Shown here: positions 1 through 8,669 of the stretch, piece by piece
How the letters are laid out: each line of letters starts with the position of its first letter
Position numbering within the stretch: position 1 is the first letter of the stretch
NCBI GenBank assembly: GCA_030849075.1
Contig: JASAOO010003334.1
Location: forward strand, 1 to 43,113
Source: Zelonia costaricensis
Lineage: Eukaryota > Euglenozoa > Kinetoplastea > Trypanosomatida > Trypanosomatidae
Direction of reading: 5' to 3'
Length of the DNA stretch: 43,113 nucleotides
Translations under genes and position numbers: made by a program
Notes under the pieces: model-generated
What the model saw: only the letters and a program-made list of their open reading frames with translations
Databases searched by the model: none
Told to the model about the DNA's origin: nothing

Positions 1-673
1 TTTCGTCACAAATAAAAAAAAATGGAGACAACGCCAAAGATCACGGAAAGTGCTGTTGATGCGAGGCCGTACAGAAGCCCTGGCAAGACAGGGTGCGATG
101 CTATGCGCAACGAGTCTACAGCAACGGTGGCGCGCAGCAGTGTGAGGGCGCGAGCGTCGCGCAGGAGTTGCAGACGACCATTTCCAGCGGTTTAGTCAAC
201 TAGAGCGCGAGGTGGGAGGTGAGTCTGCCAAAAGGAACGAGGTTTCATAGCACTCTCACTGAAGCAACGGGGGGGGGGGCGAAAGCCGTCGTTGTCTCTA
301 CTGCCGCACACATCTCAAGTTCCGTCTCACATCGTCCGGTGTGTATTGCCGCTACTCTCTGTCGTTTCATCTGGACACGTACACTACTCCATGCCCGTAT
401 TTCCCGACTTTCTCACATGCATGTGAATGCACACACGCACACACACACACACACATACGCGTCTGTTTGTACGGGGCGCCCCGGCAGACTCTTGGCCGAA
501 CTTGAGTGAGTGAGACTTCTGGTGTTTTTCTCTCCCTCCACTCAAGGCGCGCAACGTTTTCGCAAGGCCATTCTCACGTCGGCGCTCGTCTGCGAATTCT
601 CATTTTTCTCTGCGGCCTGGTGAGCACTCTGACGCACACTTCGACCTGCCGTCTCCGGCCTTGGCTCGTCACC
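1..673. other. Upstream spacer and 5' leader of the HORMA gene
   Basis: No coding region is supported here. It holds an A-run near the left edge, a G-run at about 270-278, and a (CA)n tract at 430-455. A strong pyrimidine tract ending in AG at 545-546 precedes the first gene. Open frames here depend on non-ATG starts or on the CA repeat and are not credible. The part before about 520 is probably the 3' UTR of a gene outside the window plus intergenic DNA. Confidence 0.6.
523..546 (+). promoter_or_regulatory. Predicted SL trans-splice acceptor for the HORMA gene
   Basis: A T/C-rich tract is followed by its first AG at 545-546. Splicing here gives a leader of about 127 nt with no ATG before 674, which supports 674 as the start codon. 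The position is inferred from the tract-plus-AG rule only. Confidence 0.55.
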
Positions 674-2284
674 ATGACATCGACCGCGACTGCGGTGAAC
701 CAGGCGCAGAGTTTGGCGGCGATACGCAACTTTGTGCGTGCCTCCGTGTCGTGCATTACGTACGCGCGGGGCTTGTGCAGCGACAACGCCTTCGAGCAGC
801 GCCCCTTCCTCGGCGTCCCGCTACGTCAGCTCATCCCATCCACCCCCGAGTCCGTGATGATCTCGGAGTGGATCGAGAAGGGCGCCTTCGACGCACTGAA
901 CCGCGGCTACCTCAAGGAGATGTCCTTGTGCGTCTACGATGCCGACTGCCGCGAGCTGCTGGAGAGCTACTGCTTCGGCTTCAACTACAGCGGAGATGGG
1001 CAGCGGGCCCAGATGACCCTCAACGCATCGCAGAACATCGACGGGGCCGCCAGCGCCGCGGCGCCGTCGTCGCAGAGGAGCGGCGGCGCCGCGTTGGCCA
1101 TCCCCAAGTACCGTCGCCGACGCTGCACAAAACAGGAGGTGCAGCTGATGCTGACCGCAATACTGGAGCGGCTCATGGACGTGGTGGAGACGCTGCCGCC
1201 GCTTCTTTCGGAGCGGGTGCTGACAATGCGGCTTACGTACTACGACGTCACCCCAGCCGCGTACGAGCCGCCCTGCTTCTCGCCGGCGAGCCAGCATATG
1301 AAGCGACTGTACCAGGACGAGGTGCAGTGCCACGTCCACATCGGCGCGATGGACACCAGCCACCACCTCTTCTCTGTTGCCATTCGCCACCCGCTGCTGC
1401 AGCAGATCCGGTCGCAGCTGCAGGCCGACAGCGGTGCCTCCTCCATCACCGGCGCTGCCCAAACGCAGGAAGGGGGTCCGGCGCTCAACGTCGGCGCAGC
1501 AACGGGTGCGGGTGCGGCCGCGGCGCGGCAGCCCTCAGAGCCACTTCGCTCAGGAATACAGAGCACATTTTCGTCGGAGGCCGCGACGGCGGCGCGGGCC
1601 GCTCTCACGGGTGCCGCGAACCATCCGCCACAACAGGCGTCGATGGACCCGACGTGCGACTCCAGCGCCGGCGACGAGCGGGGCGCGGCGGCGGACTCAC
1701 CTGGGCTGGTCGCACGGGGGGCTGAGTCGCTGCAAACAGAGGATGTGGCAAGACTCGAGGGGGTGTACCGCCTCCTTGACCAGCCGCGTCCCCTCTCCCT
1801 GGCGGAGCGCACGTACCTGCTCTTTGCCGCCTTCGTCTTCACCTGCGCTCCCAATGCGCGGGGCGGGCGTGGACGGCTATCTGGGTCGGAGCTGGATGTC
1901 TATCGAACCCAGCACTGCCCGTACGAGGTGAGTGCCGCCACGGCGCAGCTCTTCCTGCAGCGTCTGGCCAGCGAGGGATTTGTGCACGATTCTGAGCACT
2001 CTGGTGACGCGCGGACGCCCAAGGTACCTCGAGTGTCGTTGCACGATGCCAGTGCAAGGCGGCGGCCGACGGAGTGGGTCGTGCCGGACCCACCAGCCCC
2101 CGTGCTGCAGCTGCTTCTGCAGCGCGAGGCCGTGACGCAGCTCCTGACGCACGACAACCATCTCGTGCTTCACGAGTTGTGTGTCTACTTGGTGCGCGAG
2201 GAAGTCAGGCAGGCCGCCAAGAAGGACGTCTCGCAAGGGCGGCTGAGCGTCGCTGACGGCCACCGCAAACGCAGGCAACGCTGA
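674..2284 (+). CDS. HOP1: HORMA-domain protein, Hop1/HORMAD-like meiotic chromosome axis protein
   Basis: The product is 536 aa. Residues about 7-250 read as a HORMA domain of the Hop1/HORMAD/ASY1 type. The most diagnostic stretch is MRLTYYDVTPAAYEPPCF, which matches the family's M-K-L-x-Y-Y-x-x-V-T-P-x-x-Y-x-P-x-G-F strand. HORMA proteins of this group load on meiotic chromosome axes and direct recombination and synapsis. Residues about 250-350 form an Ala/Gly/Ser-rich linker. Residues about 356-445 look like a winged-helix module (PYEVSAATAQLFLQRLASEG), comparable to the chromatin-binding region of some Hop1 proteins but without a visible Cys-rich PHD finger. The basic C-terminus (HRKRRQR) could be a nuclear signal. 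The frame is open back to 506 but only with non-ATG codons. Family is fairly sure; the meiotic role is inferred. Confidence 0.85.
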   Translation: MTSTATAVNQAQSLAAIRNFVRASVSCITYARGLCSDNAFEQRPFLGVPLRQLIPSTPESVMISEWIEKGAFDALNRGYLKEMSLCVYDADCRELLESYCFGFNYSGDGQRAQMTLNASQNIDGAASAAAPSSQRSGGAALAIPKYRRRRCTKQEVQLMLTAILERLMDVVETLPPLLSERVLTMRLTYYDVTPAAYEPPCFSPASQHMKRLYQDEVQCHVHIGAMDTSHHLFSVAIRHPLLQQIRSQLQADSGASSITGAAQTQEGGPALNVGAATGAGAAAARQPSEPLRSGIQSTFSSEAATAARAALTGAANHPPQQASMDPTCDSSAGDERGAAADSPGLVARGAESLQTEDVARLEGVYRLLDQPRPLSLAERTYLLFAAFVFTCAPNARGGRGRLSGSELDVYRTQHCPYEVSAATAQLFLQRLASEGFVHDSEHSGDARTPKVPRVSLHDASARRRPTEWVVPDPPAPVLQLLLQREAVTQLLTHDNHLVLHELCVYLVREEVRQAAKKDVSQGRLSVADGHRKRRQR

Positions 2285-3556
2285 CGGTGCCATGGGCGCG
2301 GCCGCGTGGACCACGTGGCAGGTGCGAGCGAGGCAGAACGTGGTGTGGCACCTCGCAGCGGAAAGAGCGCAGCCCACCGTTTTCATGCGACCCTCACCTT
2401 CGCCAGTTCGCCACTCCTCGCTGTTGCGCACGACCAGGTGTACCCACGCTGCTCTCGTAGTTCACTTTTTTCTTTTACTTTCGCTGTTTGTGCTCCGGTG
2501 TGACTTGTACGTGTGGGCTCGCGTTTCTCACATCCGGTTTACGCAGCGTACGTCGTGCGCATTTCTGCTATTTGTCCAGCTGCTTTCGTCCTCTCGCTCT
2601 CTCTCCTGCTTTGGCTTTTCGTTCTTTAGTCCGACCTTTCCCGCCCGTGCACCGCTCTGATGCAACAGGAACAAAAGGAATTGACAAACAACGTGCACGC
2701 GTTGGCGCGCTAACACACAGCTGCCTCTATAAGGTATGACCGAGGCTTCTTTTTTTTTTCTCCGTCTCAAGCCCACATAGAGCAGCTCTGGCCCCGTGGG
2801 CCCCCAATCACGCGACCCCCCCCAAACGGGTACCCACTTCGCGCACGAGATCCCTGATGGTGTAAATGTGAGTCCGCCTCATGCATCGTGCCTGCCACAT
2901 TTTCTTCTCCTGTTGTCGATCGTCGCGTTGTATTATCACCACCCCACCCCACCCCGTGAAACGCACTTACGTGCACACCCATCAACTGAACCAGTGCCCC
3001 GTATACAGCACACGTAACGACGACGGAGTGGCAGACACGGTGCCCTCCGCTCTCACGCTCTACACCTCCTCCCTCGCCCCCTGCTTGGTGTGCGCCGCGA
3101 GCACGTCTCTTCTCGGGTGACTGGCCGTCAAGGCCCACTCCGCCACTAGTACTCCGGGACCCCCAGACCACCTCTCCGACCGGGCACACGAGAAAAAAAA
3201 GCATCGGTCACGCGCAGAAGAAGGGGCTGGCACTATTGCCCTCTGCTTTTCTTGTGCGGCTTCACGTAGCAGCCTCTCGCCTCAACTTGTAGGGGGTGGG
3301 AAGCGCTTGCGCATCCTCGCGCACGCTTCGTAGACGACGGCTGCCGAGGGTTGCTCCGCTTCCGCTCTGCTCGTAGCTCGCCTTTAGGCTCTACATTGCT
3401 TTCTGTTTCTATTTGCCTAGCTTAGCTATAGCAACGCCACTGAAGCGTATCCGAGGAGCTGCGAGTGCTTGACCTGCTTCAGAGGTCCTGCTCGCTCCTG
3501 CCCCCCTCCCCCCTTCTCGCATCCCCACCCCCTTCTAGCATTAGACGACGCCCTCG
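2285..3556. other. Spacer: 3' UTR of the HORMA gene and leader of the next gene
   Basis: About 1.27 kb with no supported gene. The first half is T/C-rich and the second half more mixed. The last 60 nt before 3538 are almost pure C/T. An earlier possible acceptor lies at 3419-3420, behind a T-rich tract from about 3396. Confidence 0.6.
3491..3538 (+). promoter_or_regulatory. Predicted SL trans-splice acceptor for the 3557 gene
   Basis: A C/T tract of about 45 nt ends in AG at 3537-3538, leaving an 18-nt leader before the ATG at 3557. The AG at 3419-3420 is a weaker alternative. Confidence 0.5.
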
Positions 3557-4642
3557 ATGCTGAGCCGCTCTGCAGCGTCGCGAGCAGCGCTCGCGGTCCG
3601 CCTGCTCGGTGTCTCTGCTGCCTCCGCCTCCCCCTGTAGCACCTCGCCGCAGCGTAGCGCACGCCGCGAGTACCACGGCTTTCAGTTTGCCAGCCTCCAC
3701 GGCTGGACGCTGCCGTACGGTGGCAAGTCGACAAAGGTGTCCAAGGAGGAGCTGGAAAACCTGCGCTTTTTCACGGACCGGCCACGCGACAAGTGGGACT
3801 ACCACCGTGTCGACGAGAACATCAACTCGCAGTCGGAGCTGCGGAGTGGCGAGGGACGCGAGCAGTTCTACCAGGGCCCACGCGAGGACAACTCGACGAC
3901 GGCGCACGGCAGCCTGCACACACCGCACAAGTACCGCCTGTACGAGTACTTCGACGAGTACACGAAGCCGGGCGTGAACACCAAGGTGGCCGCTGTGTAT
4001 GCCGTGAAGGAGCAGTGGGATGCCGACGAGTTCTACTATCCCGGGGAGGCGTGGCAGCGCAACCGGCCCGGCTTCCGCAGCGTGCCGAAGGAGCTGTTGA
4101 ACCGCCAGACGTGGTACCACTGGTCGCACACGATCACCAAGTGGGACGAGATCCAGCCCACGATTCGCACCCGTTCGTGGAACCCCGACTGGCCGCCACC
4201 GGGCTACGAGGTGCCGAAGATGCAGTGCAAGAAAGAGTTTTACTTTGGCATGGACGACGAGGGTCTTGTGTCCGAGGTGGAGCGGTACAACTGGTTCAGG
4301 TCGTGGAGTGACAGCAACATGCGCGTGGGCTGGCGCGAGCTGCCGCTCTTTGTCATGCTCTTCGGCACGCTCTACCTCTTCGCCCGCAACGCCATGTCCG
4401 TGACGGCGATGCGGGCCATGAGCAGCAACCTCTACTACCCGGGCCGCTACTTCATTCGCCCGTTTGGTGTGCCGTCGAACTGGGAGACGGACTGCTTCTG
4501 GTGGCAGAGGCCGCTGGAGGAGTTCCCGAACCAGGACCAGGTCTGGTACTACAACCAGTCGCGCTACGGCTACATCAACCACATCAAGCAGCGCGATGCC
4601 CGTGAGCAGACTATGGCAGATGCAGAGGCTGCCAGTGCGTAG
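3557..4642 (+). CDS. Conserved kinetoplastid-type mitochondrial protein with one membrane span, function unknown
   Basis: The product is 361 aa and I do not recognise a named family. The first 35 residues are rich in Arg, Ser and Ala and lack acidic residues, as expected for a mitochondrial presequence. The body is dense in Tyr, Trp and charged residues (for example WYHWSHTITKWDEIQP), typical of peripheral subunits of trypanosomatid respiratory complexes. One hydrophobic segment near residues 262-280 (LPLFVMLFGTLYLFA) would cross the inner membrane once. A soluble C-terminus with NWETDCFWWQRPLEEFPNQD follows. I infer a subunit of an inner-membrane complex, such as an electron-transport or ATP-synthase accessory subunit, but nothing in the sequence says which one. 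The start is the first ATG after the predicted acceptor. Confidence 0.85.
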   Translation: MLSRSAASRAALAVRLLGVSAASASPCSTSPQRSARREYHGFQFASLHGWTLPYGGKSTKVSKEELENLRFFTDRPRDKWDYHRVDENINSQSELRSGEGREQFYQGPREDNSTTAHGSLHTPHKYRLYEYFDEYTKPGVNTKVAAVYAVKEQWDADEFYYPGEAWQRNRPGFRSVPKELLNRQTWYHWSHTITKWDEIQPTIRTRSWNPDWPPPGYEVPKMQCKKEFYFGMDDEGLVSEVERYNWFRSWSDSNMRVGWRELPLFVMLFGTLYLFARNAMSVTAMRAMSSNLYYPGRYFIRPFGVPSNWETDCFWWQRPLEEFPNQDQVWYYNQSRYGYINHIKQRDAREQTMADAEAASA

Positions 4643-4666
4643 TCGAGCTGTGCCCAGCCACCCACC

Positions 4667-4687
4667 CACACACACACACACACACAC
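4667..4687 (+). repeat. (CA)n microsatellite, 3' UTR
   Basis: 21 nt of pure CA, starting 24 nt after the stop codon of the preceding gene. It is complementary to the GT tract at 4737-4751. Confidence 0.95.
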
Positions 4688-4736
4688 GTAAAGGTATCGG
4701 TGCGGTCCCTCGTCTTCTGTCCCTTCTGGAAACCCG

Positions 4737-4751
4737 GTGTGTGTGTGTGTG
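4737..4751 (+). repeat. (GT)n microsatellite, 3' UTR
   Basis: 15 nt of pure GT, 49 nt downstream of the complementary CA tract. Together they could form a stem of about 15 bp. Confidence 0.95.
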
Positions 4752-5209
4752 GATGGACCTTTGTGTGTTGCCTCGAGGAGCACTGCCGTGACTCGTCTCT
4801 CTCGCCTTTCTCGCTCTCTCGCGGTTTCTGTTTCTTGTCTGTCGCGGACAGCTCGTGCATCAGCGCAACAAAGTGAAAGACAGAAGGAGATATGCATGGG
4901 CGCAACACCGCCGCAGCTCTGCCGTCGCAGCAGCCGGTGTGGGAGGTACTTCCTTGCCGCAATGGCGTGCCGAGGAGGGACCCATCGGCTTCTTACGACC
5001 ACGAAGACGGTGCGACGGGGCGCTTACTAGGCGACGTGCACCTGTGTTTCTTGTTGGAATTCTGGCATCAAGCGAGGTGCAAAGCGACTTGGTGAGGAAG
5101 CACTTGCTCAAATTCCTTCCCGGGCCGTCCCCTGTGCCAGTGCCGCGTTCGCGACACGAGTGGAATTGCCATGCTTCAGCCTCTTCATCTCTCTTCCGCG
5201 CTGTCCACT

Positions 5210-5244
5210 GCCCCCCCCCTCCCTGTTCCCGTTTTTCTCACTAG
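5210..5244 (+). promoter_or_regulatory. Predicted SL trans-splice acceptor for the P5-like gene
   Basis: A run of C then T-rich sequence ends in AG at 5243-5244. The leader of about 106 nt has no ATG before 5351. An ATG at 5171 lies upstream of this acceptor and would be removed. Confidence 0.6.
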
Positions 5245-5245
5245 G

Positions 5246-5248
<3 letters not shown>

Positions 5249-5283
<35 letters not shown>
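5249..5283 (+). repeat. (CA)n microsatellite inside the predicted 5' UTR
   Basis: 35 nt of uninterrupted CA, the longest CA tract in the window, starting 5 nt after the predicted SL acceptor. Confidence 0.95.
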
Positions 5284-5286
<3 letters not shown>

Positions 5287-5350
5287 CCACTTTCGGCGTT
5301 TCTTTCCTTTCGCTCTCCATCAGGAGTCGCCTATCTCGCCCGGTGTAATC

Positions 5351-6901
5351 ATGACACGGTGCTCTCAGGGTGCGCCGCGTGGCATGCGCACCGCGCCGCT
5401 ACAGCGCGCCATCGCTGCGCTGGTGCTTCTCCTTTTGGTCGTATGCGCAGCGCGCATGCACGCAGAGGAGGAAGCGGGAACGCCGGTACCGAGCGGGCAG
5501 TTCGGACCGCTAGTGCACAGCATGGTGTCGTTGGAGTCGTACCAGCGTCATATGGCGACCAGCACCAATCCTGTTGTGATGTTCATCTTCGACCACCGCG
5601 GCGTGGCCATGCCCAACTTCTGGGCGCCGCTGCTGCGCGAGATTTCAAAGGGCTTTGCCGAGTTTGGCATCGAGGTGGCGGCGGTGCCGAGCTCGTCGCA
5701 GGCGGGACGCGAGCTGGGGGCCGCCATGGGCATCGGAGAGAACCCCGCGATCTTCTTCTTCCAAGGCGTCGGCGACACCCCAGGCGAAGACCGCCAGGCA
5801 TTGAAGATGCCCGTCGCATACCAAGGCTCGGTGGACATGCCGAACATCTTGTCGTGGGGTCTGTCGTGCATCTCGTCCTCTGTGACGCGCCGCATTCACA
5901 ACGACGTCGACCTCGCCCGCTTCTTCGCCCTAGCTCCGCAGTACCCTAACCTGCCGCACGTGCTATACTTCCCCTCCACCGGACACACCCCGGCCGGCTA
6001 CCTCACAGTCAGCCAGCACTTCTCCTCTGATGCCATCTTTGGCGTTGTGCCCAACGCGTTTGCCACGCCAAACGCCACCGCCATCGCCCAGCGCTACAAC
6101 ATCACGAGTGCGTCGGAGCTGCCGGCTCTGCTGGTCTTGCACAAGGCCGCCGCTGACGACGTCGACGGCGGCGACGCTGAGTTTGATCGTGTGGCGCGCA
6201 TGCCGCAGACGAACGCCCCCCTCAACTACCGAGAGGTGAAGGCGTTCCTGTCGTCGCAGATTACGGACACAATTGCATCGCTTGTGGAGCAGGCAGAGGC
6301 GACGGGTAGCGGGCACCTGCTCGGGCTGGCGGAGAAGCGGCGCGTGTACATGCTGGCGCAGCTCTTGGAGCGCCAGGCCGATGTCGTGGAGGAGGAGCGG
6401 CTGCAGCTGGCGCGCGTGCCCGTCGTCGTCGAGGACCACGAGTTGTGGGCGAAGGTGTGTGTGCAGCAGCCGAAGAAGCACCGCTGTCTCGCGGCCTTCG
6501 TCGACTCCACGCAGGACCCCGCAGCGAGGGAGAACGCGATGAAGGTGCTGTCTATCGTGTCGGTGCGGCTGCTGGAGACGCTGGCGATGGAGGCGCAGAA
6601 GGTGGCGCTCGTCATTGTCGACCGCGCTGGCAGTGACGCAGTGCGGGAGTACTTTGAGGTGGGCCAGAACGGCTTTCCCGATGTGCTCTTCCTCTCCCTC
6701 GACCGCCCTGCCAAGTACTTCAACTTTGTTGGTGCCTTCTCGGCCGAGGGCATTGTTCAGTTCATCTTGTCGCACGACCCGCAGGTGGCGAAGAAGGACG
6801 TGCGCGGCGGACACGCCTTCATCCCGCGCATGGTGCCGAGGCTGGAGAGGGCCTCCGCGACTCCAGGGAGCACAGACGGCGATGATGGTGGCGACCTGTG
6901 A
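5351..6901 (+). CDS. Secretory P5/PDIA6-like thioredoxin-fold protein lacking CxxC
   Basis: The product is 516 aa. The N-terminus has a cleavable-type signal: basic residues, then a hydrophobic core near residues 19-36 (AIAALVLLLLVVCAARMHA). Residues about 55-170 follow a thioredoxin fold of the P5 a domain, including PAIFFFQG and the YQGSVDMPNI turn, but the position of the CGHC active site reads RGVA (residues 83-86). Residues about 180-310 look like a second thioredoxin-like unit. Residues about 365-500 match the C-terminal b domain of P5/PDIA6: paired cysteines C370 and C379, then GFPDVLFLSL, then GAFSAEGIVQFIL. The protein is therefore probably in the ER lumen but not a disulfide oxidoreductase; a chaperone or scaffold role is inferred. 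It ends in GGDL, a poor match to MDDL/KDEL-type retention signals. Confidence 0.75.
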   Translation: MTRCSQGAPRGMRTAPLQRAIAALVLLLLVVCAARMHAEEEAGTPVPSGQFGPLVHSMVSLESYQRHMATSTNPVVMFIFDHRGVAMPNFWAPLLREISKGFAEFGIEVAAVPSSSQAGRELGAAMGIGENPAIFFFQGVGDTPGEDRQALKMPVAYQGSVDMPNILSWGLSCISSSVTRRIHNDVDLARFFALAPQYPNLPHVLYFPSTGHTPAGYLTVSQHFSSDAIFGVVPNAFATPNATAIAQRYNITSASELPALLVLHKAAADDVDGGDAEFDRVARMPQTNAPLNYREVKAFLSSQITDTIASLVEQAEATGSGHLLGLAEKRRVYMLAQLLERQADVVEEERLQLARVPVVVEDHELWAKVCVQQPKKHRCLAAFVDSTQDPAARENAMKVLSIVSVRLLETLAMEAQKVALVIVDRAGSDAVREYFEVGQNGFPDVLFLSLDRPAKYFNFVGAFSAEGIVQFILSHDPQVAKKDVRGGHAFIPRMVPRLERASATPGSTDGDDGGDL

Positions 6902-7754
6902 GCAAACCCTAAAAAAGCGCAGAACCAAGGAAGAGTAGTGGGGATGCTGGGGTGCGGCAGCGCGCGCATTGGGCTGCTCTTTTACTCGTTTGCCCGCTGG
7001 GTCTGCTGTTCCGCGGCTACTGACGCGGCTCGACGTTGCAGTGTGTTCACAAGAACCCAAGAAAACAGCGCCGGCGTCCAGACAACCTTCAAGGTGCTCA
7101 TCTCCGAGTTCACGCGGAACGCGTTTCAAGGAGGCGAGGGGCGGGGGGAGGAAGCAGAGGCACACGATGTTGTGCGCTGACGGAGAGCACGTGCGCTGCC
7201 GAATTCCTGAAGTGGTGCGTGCACTCTGCCACGTTTATGTGCCCCCCCCCCCTCCATTGTGCAGGGGTGCGAAGTAATCGACACTTTTCAGATTCTGGCG
7301 GCAGCGCTTCTTCGACCAGAGAATGCGCCTAGGTCGTGGTACCTCGTTGGAGATGTCTTTTTGTTGTTGTTGTTGTTGACCTGCTGCGATCACCCCAGCC
7401 TTCCGAGCTCCATGGCTTCATTCGCGGTCCCCCCTCGCTCCCTTTTCTGTCTTGCTCGTCGCGGCACGTGCGCCCGTACCTAAGCACCTCCGTGGCGGCA
7501 CCTTCTTTGTTCCCACCTGTCCTACTCGTTGTACACAGACACACACACATACACACCGGACGTGTTTCTACCTCTTTCTCTCACCCCCTCTTTACGCCCC
7601 CGTAGCCCACTGCTGCAGACGCCTGCGCAATCGCCACCACGACGTGTTGACAGTGAATCCGCCAAACTGCCTCCACCCCACAGCACCTCACCGAGTTTTG
7701 GCTTCCCTCTTTCGCTTCAGTCGCTCTCACCGGCACTTGTTTTTCTCTGCCACG
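6902..7754. other. Spacer and leader of the hydroxyacyl-CoA dehydrogenase gene
   Basis: There is no supported gene. It contains an 11-nt C run at 7242-7252, a short TTG repeat near 7360-7378, a short CA tract near 7540, and a T/C-rich stretch leading to the acceptor at 7719-7720. Confidence 0.6.
7699..7720 (+). promoter_or_regulatory. Predicted SL trans-splice acceptor for the HADH gene
   Basis: A T/C tract ends in AG at 7719-7720, giving a 34-nt leader with no ATG before 7755. Confidence 0.55.
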
Positions 7755-8669
7755 ATGTTCCGTTTCACTTCCGCAGCACTGTTCAAGTCGGTTGCCGTGT
7801 GGGGCGGCGGCACGATGGGTGGCGGCATTGCCCAGGTGACGGCGCAGGCGGCAATTCCGGTCACGGTCGTGGATGTCTCGCAGGCTCGGCTCGACGTGTC
7901 GCGCAAGGCTATCGAGACCTCGCTGCTGCGGATCGCCAAGAAGAAGTGCGACGGCGACCAGGCCAATATGAAGACGTTTGTCGACACGGTGCTGTCGCAC
8001 ATCACTTTCACGACGGACGAGGCGCTGGCTGCGGGTGGTGCGGAGCTGATCATCGAGGCGATTGCGGAGAACATCGACGCGAAGAAGGACCTCTTTGGCC
8101 GCCTGGACAAGCTGGCGCCGAAGTCGACGGTGTTCTGTTCGAACACGTCGTCGCTGAGCATCACGGAGATGGCGGCCGCGACGTCGCGCAAGGACCGGTT
8201 TGCCGGCACGCACTTCTTCTCGCCGGTGCCGATGATGAAGCTGCTGGAGGTGGTCCGTACGGACGAGGTGAAGCCCGAGGTGGTGGAGCAGCTGACGGCG
8301 TTCGGCAAGAAGGTCGGCAAGATCACGGTGGTGGCCAAGGACACGGAGGGCTTCATCGTCAACCGGCTCTTGGTACCCTATCAGATGGAGGCGTGCCACC
8401 TTGTGGAGCGCGGCGTTGCCACGTACCAGGACGTGGACCTGGCGATGAAGTACGGTTGCGGCTACCCGATGGGGCCCTTCGAGCTCAGCGACAGCGTCGG
8501 CATCGACGTCCTCAAGTTTATCATTGACGGCTGGCACAAGAAGTTCCCGAACGAGCCACTTTTCCAACCGTCGCCGCTCATTGACAAGCTGGTGGCTGCG
8601 GGCAAGCTGGGCAAGAAGACTGGCGAGGGCTTCTACAAGTACGACAGCAAGGGCCACAAAATTGAATAG
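7755..8669 (+). CDS. HADH: Short-chain L-3-hydroxyacyl-CoA dehydrogenase, mitochondrial
   Basis: The product is 304 aa, the normal length for the monofunctional enzyme. It oxidises L-3-hydroxyacyl-CoA to 3-ketoacyl-CoA with NAD+ in fatty-acid beta-oxidation. The Rossmann nucleotide loop is VAVWGGGTMGGG (residues 13-24). The active-site set is complete: Asn130-Thr-Ser132-Ser133, catalytic His153 in HFFSPVPMMKLLEV, and its partner Glu165 twelve residues later, the same spacing as in the mammalian enzyme. EGFIVNRLL and GYPMGPFELSDSVGID belong to the C-terminal dimerisation domain. The first 12 residues are basic and hydroxylated (MFRFTSAALFKS), a minimal mitochondrial presequence. The C-terminus is HKIE, so there is no PTS1 glycosomal signal. 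Nothing in it looks degenerate. Confidence 0.95.
   Translation: MFRFTSAALFKSVAVWGGGTMGGGIAQVTAQAAIPVTVVDVSQARLDVSRKAIETSLLRIAKKKCDGDQANMKTFVDTVLSHITFTTDEALAAGGAELIIEAIAENIDAKKDLFGRLDKLAPKSTVFCSNTSSLSITEMAAATSRKDRFAGTHFFSPVPMMKLLEVVRTDEVKPEVVEQLTAFGKKVGKITVVAKDTEGFIVNRLLVPYQMEACHLVERGVATYQDVDLAMKYGCGYPMGPFELSDSVGIDVLKFIIDGWHKKFPNEPLFQPSPLIDKLVAAGKLGKKTGEGFYKYDSKGHKIE

Larger units (their letters stand above)
4643..5350. other. Spacer with inverted CA/GT repeats and the leader of the P5-like gene
   Basis: There is no supported gene. The first 110 nt contain a (CA)n tract and then a (GT)n tract that could pair in RNA. The last 110 nt are the predicted leader of the next gene, which itself contains a 35-nt CA tract. 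Confidence 0.6.

Noticed and set aside
3479..5002. A 507-codon minus-strand frame opposite the 3557-4642 gene
   Set aside because: It has shadow composition and runs through CA/GT repeats. The + strand frame has a start, acceptor and protein-like sequence.
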